DNA of 13,537 nt from JBIOYL01 sp044870185 (lineage in GTDB: Bacteria > Actinomycetota > CALGFH01): NCBI GenBank assembly GCA_044870185.1, contig JBIOYL010000400.1, positions 1-13,537 of the forward strand, read 5' to 3'. Below are positions 6,193 to 12,437 of this stretch, in pieces. Every line of letters starts with the position of its first letter. Position 1 is the stretch's first letter. A program made the translations under genes and the position numbers. The notes below the pieces were generated by a model. The model was given only the letters and a program-made list of their open reading frames with translations. It had not been told where the DNA came from and searched no databases.

Positions 6193-8697
6193 ATGACCAC
6201 CATTCATCCTGCTGGCCGCCAGCCCACGAGTGGCGGTGGGCTACGCGTCGCCGACTTCACCGTCGGCGGGATGACCTGTGGGTCATGCGCCGCCCGCGTG
6301 CAGCGCACGCTGGCTAAGCAGGCCGGGGTGATCTCGGCCGACGTGAATCTCGCCACCGGCAAGGCTCACGTCACCCTGGACCCCAACGTCGCCAACCTCG
6401 CCGCACTGCAAGCCGCGGTCGACAGGATCGGCTACTCCCTCACCGTCCCCGACAGCTCGACGATGGAGCTGGGGGTCGAGGGGATGACCTGCGGGTCGTG
6501 CGCCGCTCGGGTTCAGCGGACGCTGAGCAAGATCGACGGGGTCGCGTCGGCGGAGGTGAACTTCGCCACCGGCAAGGCCCACGTCACCCTCACCCGGCCG
6601 GTGCACGTCACCGACCTGCAGGACGCGGTCGCCAAGGCCGGCTACACGCTGCGGCCACCAGCGGCCGAGCACCCGCATGCCGCCGACGGGCAGGATCCCG
6701 AGGCCGAGCAGCGCCGGGCATGGCTGCGTCGGCTGGTCGCGGTCACGCCCGCGGCGGCGTTCATGCTCGCGATGATGCTCGTCGGCTACCAGGCCACCAT
6801 GCGCCAGGGGCTGCGGTGGGCCATGTTTGCGGTCGCCACCCCGGTCCAGTTCGTCATCGGCTGGCCGTTTCTGCGTGAGGCTGCCCGCCGGGCCCGCCGG
6901 CGTACGGCCAACATGGACACCCTGATCGCCATGGGGACGCTGGCCGCCTACTGGTTCAGCGTCTACCAGCTGGCCGTGGGCGGCGGCCTGTACTTCGAGG
7001 CGGGTGTGATCATCATCGCGTTCCTGACCGCCGGCCGGTACTTCGAGGCTCGCGCCAAGAGCCGGGCCGGGCAGGCCATCCGCGCGCTGCTGGAGCTCGG
7101 CGCAAAGCAGGCCCGCGTCATCCGCAGCGGCCAGGAGATCACGGTGCCGGTCGACCAGGTCGTCGTCGGCGACCTGGTGCGGGTCCGCCCCGGCGAGAAG
7201 ATCCCGGTCGACGGCGAGGTGGTCGAGGGCGCGTCGGCCGTTGACGAGTCGATGCTCACCGGTGAGTCGGTCCCGGTCGACAAGGCCGTCGGCAGCAGGG
7301 TGGCTGGCGCCACCGTCAATGCCAGCGGGGTGCTGACGGTGCGGGCGACCGCAATTGGCGCCGACACCGCGCTGGCGCAGATCGTGCAGCTGGTCGAGCG
7401 GGCCCAGCGCGGCAAGGGGAAGGCGCAGCGCCTGGCCGACCGCGTCTCGGGAGTGTTCGTGCCCGCCGTGATCGGCGTGGCGCTGTTGGCCTTTGTCGGG
7501 TGGGCCACGCTCGGTGGGGACCCACAGCACGGGCTCATCGCCGCGGTCGCCGTGCTGATCATCGCCTGCCCCTGCGCGCTCGGGCTGGCGACCCCGACCG
7601 CGATCATGGTCGGCACCGGCCGCGGCGCGGAGCTCGGCATCCTCATCAAGAGCGTCGAGGTACTGGAGCGCACCCGCGCCATCACGACGGTGCTGGTGGA
7701 CAAGACCGGCACGCTGACCAAGGGCGAGATGGGGCTGACCGACGTCGTTACGGCCGCCGGTATCGACAAGGCCGATCTGGTGCGGCGCGCTGGCGCGGTC
7801 GAAGCCGACAGCGAGCACCCGATCGGCGCCGCGATCGCGGCCACGGCCCGCCGGAGCGGCCGGCTGCCGCCGGTGGCCGGCTTCACGGCGCTGGCCGGGC
7901 AGGGCGTGCATGCCGACGTCGACGGCACGACCGTCTGGGTGGGCCGCCGTAAGCTGGCCGCCGAGGCCGGCCTGCTCCTGCCCCAGCCGCTCGACGACGC
8001 CGCCGAGCGGCTCGAGGGCGAGGGCAAGACTGCGGTGCTGGTCGGCTGGGACGGCGAGGTGCGCGGGGTGCTGGCCGTCGCCGACAGCCTCAAGGAGGGC
8101 GCCCACGAGGCGGTCGCCAGGCTGCACGCGATGGGGCTGCGGGTGGCGATGATCACCGGCGACAACGCCCGCACCGCCGAGGCGATCGGCACCAGCGTCG
8201 GGGTCGACCAGGTGCTGGCCGAGGTACTGCCATCCGACAAGCAGGCCGAGGTGCGGCGCCTGCAGGCCGAGGGGCAAGTCGTGGCCATGGTCGGGGACGG
8301 CGTCAACGACGCTCCGGCGCTGGTCCAGGCGGACCTGGGCATCGCGATCGGCACCGGCACCGACGTGGCGATCGAGTCGAGCGATCTCACCCTCATGCGC
8401 GGCGACCTGGACGGGGTGGCCACCGCGATCCAGCTGTCGCGCCGCACCTACCGCACGATCGTGCAGAATCTGTTCTGGGCGTTCGGCTACAACACCGCGG
8501 CGATCCCACTGGCCGCCCTGGGGCTGCTCAACCCAATCATTGCCGGCGCGGCCATGGCGTTCTCCTCGGTCAGCGTGGTCACCAACTCCCTGCGTCTTCG
8601 CCGCTTCGGCCGAAGGCGACGACCCCAAACCGACGGGCCAGCGACCGAATCGCATCGTCCCGGGTCAGCATCCCGACCGGCCGACCGTCCGAGTTGA
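6193..8697 (+). CDS. copA: P1B-type Cu(I)-exporting ATPase
   Basis: The 834-residue pump has two N-terminal metal-binding domains, each with GMTCGSCAARVQRTL (CxxC at 29-32 and 100-103). The P1B core follows: actuator LTGES (355-359), Cys459-Pro-Cys461 in the transport helix, phosphorylation Asp503 in DKTGTLTKG, His542-Pro543 in the nucleotide domain, TGDN (655-658) and GDGVNDAP (701-708). Tyr766-Asn767 and MAFSS (788-792) are the remaining copper-site residues of helices 7 and 8, all typical of CopA. It pumps Cu(I) out of the cytoplasm. ATG 6193 is chosen because the protein aligns from just after it; ATG 6145 is an alternative, and neither has a strong ribosome site. The last 30 residues, after SLRLRRF, are low-complexity and overlap the convergent CBS gene. 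Confidence 0.95.
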   Translation: MTTIHPAGRQPTSGGGLRVADFTVGGMTCGSCAARVQRTLAKQAGVISADVNLATGKAHVTLDPNVANLAALQAAVDRIGYSLTVPDSSTMELGVEGMTCGSCAARVQRTLSKIDGVASAEVNFATGKAHVTLTRPVHVTDLQDAVAKAGYTLRPPAAEHPHAADGQDPEAEQRRAWLRRLVAVTPAAAFMLAMMLVGYQATMRQGLRWAMFAVATPVQFVIGWPFLREAARRARRRTANMDTLIAMGTLAAYWFSVYQLAVGGGLYFEAGVIIIAFLTAGRYFEARAKSRAGQAIRALLELGAKQARVIRSGQEITVPVDQVVVGDLVRVRPGEKIPVDGEVVEGASAVDESMLTGESVPVDKAVGSRVAGATVNASGVLTVRATAIGADTALAQIVQLVERAQRGKGKAQRLADRVSGVFVPAVIGVALLAFVGWATLGGDPQHGLIAAVAVLIIACPCALGLATPTAIMVGTGRGAELGILIKSVEVLERTRAITTVLVDKTGTLTKGEMGLTDVVTAAGIDKADLVRRAGAVEADSEHPIGAAIAATARRSGRLPPVAGFTALAGQGVHADVDGTTVWVGRRKLAAEAGLLLPQPLDDAAERLEGEGKTAVLVGWDGEVRGVLAVADSLKEGAHEAVARLHAMGLRVAMITGDNARTAEAIGTSVGVDQVLAEVLPSDKQAEVRRLQAEGQVVAMVGDGVNDAPALVQADLGIAIGTGTDVAIESSDLTLMRGDLDGVATAIQLSRRTYRTIVQNLFWAFGYNTAAIPLAALGLLNPIIAGAAMAFSSVSVVTNSLRLRRFGRRRRPQTDGPATESHRPGSASRPADRPS

Positions 8698-9087
8698 CCA
8701 CCAGCGTTCCGTTCACCCCGGCCTTCTCCATGGCCAGGATCGCTCGGCTTAGCGGCCAGTCCAGCCGCACGGTGACCGGCTCGGTCGTCATGAGGTCCGC
8801 AACGCGCAGGCCGACCAGCAGGTGCTCGAAGGGTAGGAACGACCCCCAGTCCCCAGTGCCGGCGGCGGCAGGGCCATTGGCGTGACGAGGTCGCGCACAG
8901 TGATCACGCCGGCCACCTGGCCCGCCCTGGTGACCGTGGTGCCGGAGACGCCGGCGTGCTGGAGCTGCCGTAGGGCCACATCGGCGGGCGTGTCGGCTTC
9001 GAGGATGAGCACATCGCTGGTCATCGCCTCGCCGACGGTGCCGAACATATCCTCAAGGCGTGTCTTGGTTGCCAGCGCCATGGCCAT
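8579..9087 (-). pseudogene. Two-CBS-domain protein (frameshifted)
   Basis: The N-terminal frame starts MAMALATKTRLEDMFGTV and carries CBS1: VGEAMTSDVLILEADTPADV, then AGVSGTTVTRAGQVAGVITV. A base is missing in the C run at 8851-8854 (G run on the coding strand); repair yields PPPALGDWGSFLPFEHLLV and joins CBS2: ADLMTTEPVTVRLDWPL, then GVNGTLVVNSDGRPVGMLTR. The repaired product is about 169 residues. Paired CBS domains usually bind adenine nucleotides and act as energy sensors, alone or with partners. It converges on copA, and its last 40 codons lie inside copA's 3' end. The C-terminal residues after LARRFG look nonconserved. An AAGGGGGCGAG site precedes ATG 9087. If the gap is a sequence error, the gene is intact. 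Confidence 0.8.
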
Positions 9088-9230
9088 GTCGCTCGCCCCC
9101 TTGTGGTACGCGAAGCAGCCGCCTCCAAGAACCAAGCTTCGGACATGCGCCCGCCCCCGGCACGGGCCGAAAGCCTCGGCTCGGCCGGGACCTTCAGCGG
9201 CGCCGGTAGCGGGCGAGTGGCCTCCGCTTC

Positions 9231-9330
9231 CGGGCCGTGTGGCCATGGTGGCCAGCTCACGGAAGGCGCCGTTCTCCAGCCACAGCACCCGATCGGCAAC
9301 CTGTGACCTTGGGTGCCGACGCTCCAGCCA
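9231..9330 (-). pseudogene. C-terminal scrap of an ABC transporter ATPase
   Basis: After an in-frame TAG at 9331-9333, the minus strand reads HPRSQVADRVLWLENGAF and then RELATMA. This matches the end of LolD/MacB-type ATP-binding subunits, where the H-loop is followed by ADRV and a Leu/Asp-Gly segment. No Walker A, signature or Walker B sequence remains; upstream DNA is occupied by other material and the methyltransferase end. It reads openly into the CBS gene region without its own stop. The identification rests on about 25 residues. Confidence 0.45.
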
Positions 9331-9437
9331 CTATCCGAGCGTTCGGGCTCGCCCTCGGCCAACTGCGCATCGAGGAACTGGTGGACCGCTACCGGCTGCG
9401 GTGCCGGCCAGTCCGCGACCTGCTCGGTGCGTTCCGG

Positions 9438-10022
9438 CTATGCCGGTTCGATCGCGAGACGTTGGAAGAGCGCGGCGGGAAACCATCCGGTGCGGACCAG
9501 GGTCCGGTCCACGCGGCGGCCCAGGTCCGATGCGGCGGCCCGCACCCTGCCGGCCGGGACCAGGCGGAGGTCGTAGATCCACAGCCGGCCATCGGGCCGC
9601 AGCACCCGGCCGAGCGAGGCGATCACCGCGCCGACGTCGGTCCAGTGGTGCAGGCTCGCGGTCGAAACAATCAGATCCACGCAGTCGTCGGGCAGCGGCA
9701 GGTCGGCGAGATCGGCGACGGTGAACGCCAACCGGTCGGTGAGGTTCTCGCGCTCGGCGTGCTGCGTCGCCACCTCCACCATGCCGCGCTCCAGGTCGAC
9801 CCCGTGCACCCGCAGATCCGGGCGCCGCGCGGCGATCTCCACCGCGAGCCGCCCGCTGCCGCAGCCCGCGTCGAGCACGGCGGCGCCGGTTGGGGCTGCC
9901 AGCGCCACGTCGGCGGCGACCCGCCGGTACATGCCCCGGAACACCGTGCCGGCGTACCGGTCGTAGGCCTGCCCATGGGCGAAGTGCACCCGCTGGGTGA
10001 CCTGGTGCAGTGCCTTGTGCAT
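9438..10022 (-). CDS. Class I SAM-dependent methyltransferase
   Basis: A 194-residue Rossmann-fold methyltransferase of the Methyltransf_11/25 type. Motif I is VLDAGCGSGRLA (49-60), the acidic ribose-binding residue is Asp76 in HGVDLERG, motif II lies in VADLADLPLPDD (102-113), followed by DLIVSTASLHHW. The post-motif LRPDGRLWIYDLRL (141-154) is typical. The N-terminal helix region (HFAHGQAYDRYAG) probably forms the lid over substrate, which cannot be inferred. AGGGAGCGGTC precedes the ATG. It diverges from a MarR-type repressor across an 82-base control region, so it is likely its target. Small methyltransferases beside MarR regulators often act on toxic small molecules, but this is only suggestive. 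Confidence 0.9.
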   Translation of the reverse strand: MHKALHQVTQRVHFAHGQAYDRYAGTVFRGMYRRVAADVALAAPTGAAVLDAGCGSGRLAVEIAARRPDLRVHGVDLERGMVEVATQHAERENLTDRLAFTVADLADLPLPDDCVDLIVSTASLHHWTDVGAVIASLGRVLRPDGRLWIYDLRLVPAGRVRAAASDLGRRVDRTLVRTGWFPAALFQRLAIEPA

Positions 10023-10036
10023 GACCGCTCCCTATG

Positions 10037-10095
10037 ATGGTTGACACCAACAACTGTCATCGATGCTAGCCGCAACAGTTGCTGTTATCAACCAT
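10037..10095. promoter_or_regulatory. Large interrupted dyad, probable MarR operator pair
   Basis: Arms of 21 bases at 10037-10057 and 10075-10095 match as inverted repeats at 18 positions, with 17 bases between. The outermost 8 bases (ATGGTTGA/TCAACCAT) and innermost 7 (CAACTGT/ACAGTTG) are perfect. Each arm also contains GTTG-N7-CAAC, a small palindrome of the size MarR dimers bind. The arms cover a perfect TTGACA (10041-10046) reading rightward and a TTGATA reading leftward, so a repressor bound here could shut both genes. Confidence 0.7.
10063..10091 (-). promoter_or_regulatory. Promoter of the methyltransferase gene
   Basis: On the minus strand TTGATA (10091-10086) and TAGCAT (10068-10063) are separated by exactly 17 bases. 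The same TAGCAT hexamer serves as the likely -10 of the TlpA-like gene. The start of transcription would fall near 10056, leaving a leader of roughly 35 bases. The -35 lies inside the right arm of the dyad. For the opposite direction, TTGACA is perfect but the -10 is weak. Confidence 0.55.
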
Positions 10096-10104
10096 GGAGG
10101 TGTC

Positions 10105-10596
10105 ATGCCGGACCCAGACGCCGACGCCGAGCTGCTGGAAACCCTGCTCACCAAGGTGCTGCGGCTGGCAGCCGTGCATGGCACGGGCGACGCGCCCGTC
10201 GACGACCTTGCCGGACCGGCGCTGTCGGTGGCCGAGGGCGTCCTGCTGGTCGAGGTGCTCGCGACCGGCGAGGCGACCCAGCAGCAGCTGGCCGACCAGC
10301 TGCGCCTTGACAAGAGCCGGGTGAGCCGGCTGTGCTCGATGCTGGAGCGCAAGCACCTGCTTGCCCGCCAACGCGACGCGCGCAACCGCCGCAACCTCCG
10401 CGTCCGGATCACCCCGTCCGGGGCGGCTGCCGCCACCCGGCTGCGGCAGAGCTGGCACGAGCGGCACGAGCGGGTGCTGGCCGCGATGACCCCGGATGAG
10501 CGGCGCGCCCTGCTGCTCGGCCTCGGCGCGCTCGCCAGGGAACTCGCCGCGTTCCATCCGGACCACCAGACGGTCCGGGAATCGCTGGCCACGTAG
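10105..10596 (+). CDS. MarR-family transcriptional regulator
   Basis: This 163-residue winged-helix protein has N-terminal dimerisation helices (8-25), then a winged helix from about 43 to 105: EATQQQLADQLRLDKSRVSRL holds the helix-turn-helix, with recognition helix 68-82, and the wing QRDARNRRNLRVRIT carries the conserved Asp-x-Arg. A long C-terminal helix pair (112-152) completes the dimer. GGAGGTGTC gives a good ribosome binding site for ATG 10105; an earlier ATG at 10063 lies inside the operator and lacks one. It probably represses both itself and the divergent methyltransferase. Cys77 sits in the recognition helix, but a redox role is only speculation. The ligand is unknown. Confidence 0.92.
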   Translation: MPDPDADAELLETLLTKVLRLAAVHGTGDAPVDDLAGPALSVAEGVLLVEVLATGEATQQQLADQLRLDKSRVSRLCSMLERKHLLARQRDARNRRNLRVRITPSGAAAATRLRQSWHERHERVLAAMTPDERRALLLGLGALARELAAFHPDHQTVRESLAT

Positions 10597-10714
10597 CACG
10601 CTCCAGCCCTGCAGCTGCGCTGGTCACGGGCCAACCGGCTCACGCGAGGTGCTGCGCTCCAACGAACACGGATGGCTGTCGATCGACGTCGGTCGAGCGC
10701 ACGTGTCACAAGTC

Positions 10715-10870
10715 ACAGAAGCCCTGACCTGCCCGGTGTTCATCACCACGCCGGAGTTCCTCGACCAGCACCGTGCCTACCGCGAGCAGACCCGGCAGTT
10801 GATCGCCACCGCCACCAGCAAGAGGCAGCTTCGCATGGTGGAGACGAATCAGCAGGTCCTGGGCAACCTC
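10715..10870 (+). pseudogene. C-terminus of a Tn554-type tyrosine integrase
   Basis: The frame reads EALTCPVFITTPEFLDQHRA and continues YREQTRQLIA, then LRMVETNQQVLGNL. The Cys-Pro-x-Phe-x-Thr-Thr-Pro-Glu-Phe-Leu motif is the C-terminal tail found in Tn554-like transposase/integrase proteins, usually followed directly by a DUF6262 helper gene. The catalytic Arg-His-Arg-Tyr domain is absent; upstream to the MarR stop nothing matches. The sequence runs without a stop into the DUF6262 remnant in another frame, showing a deletion. Confidence 0.65.
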
Positions 10871-11215
10871 TCAGCTTCGACACCGTCGCCTGCGAGGCAG
10901 GCGGCGTCTCCCGCTCTTGGCTCCGTGACTCCTCTGCCGCCTGAAGGCAGCAGTCCCCTCGGCGCATCCTGATGTCCGGCCGGATCTGTGCGGCGAGATC
11001 CAGCGGCTCCGCGGCGACGGCCGCCCGGGTCCGGGTGCCTCGACCGCCCCGCCGGTCCCGGCCCGCCAGCGTGCTTCGGAGGCTTCGCTGCGGCGTCGGC
11101 TCGAGGCCGTCAACGCCGAGATCCGCCGCCTGCGCCAGGAGGAACCAGCGGCTGCGCGAGCAGCTCGCCTGGACGCTCATGGAGCGTCGAGCAGTCGAGG
11201 TTCGCGGACCGACGG
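10870..11215 (+). pseudogene. DUF6262 transposition helper, broken
   Basis: Recognisable pieces in order: LSFDTVACEAGGVSRSWL (the helix-turn-helix-like segment), then after an unexplained spacer PDLCGEIQRLRGDGRPG, QRASEASLRRRLEAVNAEIR and, in a shifted frame, NQRLREQLAWTLMERR. The last two form the leucine-rich coiled coil of DUF6262, the partner of Tn554-like integrases. Defects are a lost N-terminus, one extra Gly after EAG, about 57 bases where only a few codons belong, and an extra G in CAGGAGGAAC near 11140. The multiple independent lesions make true decay more likely than sequence error. It directly follows the integrase scrap, in the normal gene order. Confidence 0.7.
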
Positions 11216-11381
11216 CACAGGGAGGCGCTGCAAGCGCAGCAGTTCGACGACGATCGGACCGTGCTCCTGACACAACGGCGCGCGGACGCCTGGCCGCGGC
11301 ACCGGCGCGAGCTCCGCCTTCCAATGGGGGCTTCGGCCCCGTCGTCACCGATGACTCGATGACGCAAGAGGAGGAGGGGTC

Positions 11382-11788
11382 ATGTCGAACGAGAACGTGG
11401 ACCTGATTCGAAGGGCGTACCAGGCGTACGCCACCGGCGATCTGCAGGCGATGCTGGAGTTCGTCGACCCGGACCTGGAGTGGGCCTACCTCGATCCCAG
11501 CCTTGAGGATCCCCAGCCACAGGTCTGCCACGGTCGCACGAGCTGGAGTCCGCACTGCAGCGCCAGGTCGAGCGGGGCCTGCGGGCACAGCTGGAAGAGG
11601 CCATGGGGCGCGGCGACCGGGTGATGGTGGTGGTACGGACCCCCGGGGTCGATGCGTACCGTGTGCGGCAGGCCGACGACCGCAACTACAGCGTGTTCAC
11701 GGTGCGTGACGGGCGGATCGTCGCCCTGCGCGACTGCCGCGATCGGCAGGAGGCCTTGCAGTTCACCAGCATCGGTAGCCTCCAGTAG
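11382..11788 (+). pseudogene. SnoaL/ketosteroid-isomerase-like protein (frameshifted)
   Basis: MSNENVDLIRRAYQAYATGD opens a small NTF2-like fold, with the family's MLEFVDPDLEW following. One base is missing at about 11531-11537; a G there gives CHGRHELESALQRQVERGLR and then MGRGDRVMVVVRT, NYSVFTVRDGRIVALRDCRD and the stop at 11788. The repaired protein is 135 residues, the usual length. GAGGAGGGGTC provides a strong start site. Members range from polyketide cyclases to uncharacterised stress proteins, so no function is assigned. It lies between transposon remnants, and may be cargo or a resident gene. With one base restored it would be intact. Confidence 0.75.
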
Positions 11789-11899
11789 TGGTGGCGGCCT
11801 CGCCAGACAGACGAACCACTGCGGATGCCGTGGAGGCGGCCGGAGGCGGAGCTGGTAGGGCGGCTGGATGGTCGTGCCGTTCACGCGGAGGAGGCACCG

Positions 11900-12437
11900 A
11901 TGTGGGGATGGTTGCCTGGCCGCAAGCGCTGCACGCAGCAACCGGAACGGAAGGACCTTGCGGAGTGGGTGGACGCCCGGGTGTGGACCAGCGGCGATGG
12001 CCCGAGGACCGTGTTTTCGACGCGGTCGGCTGGCTGCGGGAGCGGTCAGTGCTGCTGCCCGGGGTGACCACGCTGGCGCGGCTGGTCGCCCGGATCCGGA
12101 AGGAGGCCAACCAGCGGCTGTGGGACACCCTGTACGGGCTGCCGACCGTGCAGCAGCGGCAGCTGCTGGAGGATCTGCTGGAGGTCCCCCGCGGGCGCTC
12201 GGGTCTCGGATCTGGAGCGGTGGCGCAAGGGACCGACCAAGCCGTCTGGCCGCAGCCTGGAGAAGGCGCTGCAGCGTGGCGGACGTCGCCGGGGCGGGCC
12301 TGAGCCGGCTGGAACTGGACGCGGTCGTGCCGCACCGCCGACTGGTGGAGCTCGCCCGCTACGGCATGGCCGGCAAGGCGGCCCAGCTCCGCCGACACCC
12401 CGACGCCCGCAGGTTGGCGACGCTGCTGGCCACGGTG
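11900..12437 (+). pseudogene. Tn3-family transposase fragment (DUF4158 region), decayed
   Basis: Pieces in three frames follow the order of a Tn3-type transposase N-terminal part: DLAEWVDARVWTSGDGPRTV, then DAVGWLRERSVLLPGVTTLA with RIRKEANQRLWDTL, then SDLERWRKGPTKPSGRSLEK, and finally VPHRRLVELARYGMAGKAAQ to LATLLATV. Frame breaks fall at a TTTT run near 12013, at CCCC near 12187 and at 12268-12272. The family homology stops abruptly at about 12437 where the adjoining insertion sequence begins. GGAGGAGG precedes ATG 11900, but the true N-terminus is missing or unrecognised. The catalytic DDE domain is absent. Confidence 0.75.

Noticed and set aside
5853..6203. Minus-strand frame beginning with a hydrophobic helix, opposite copZ
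   Set aside because: Most of it is antisense to copZ, and it lacks a ribosome binding site.
6283..8655. 790-residue open frame on the minus strand
   Set aside because: It is exactly antisense to copA and is rich in His, Asp, Arg and Gly, as expected from reversed high-GC codons; no domain is seen.
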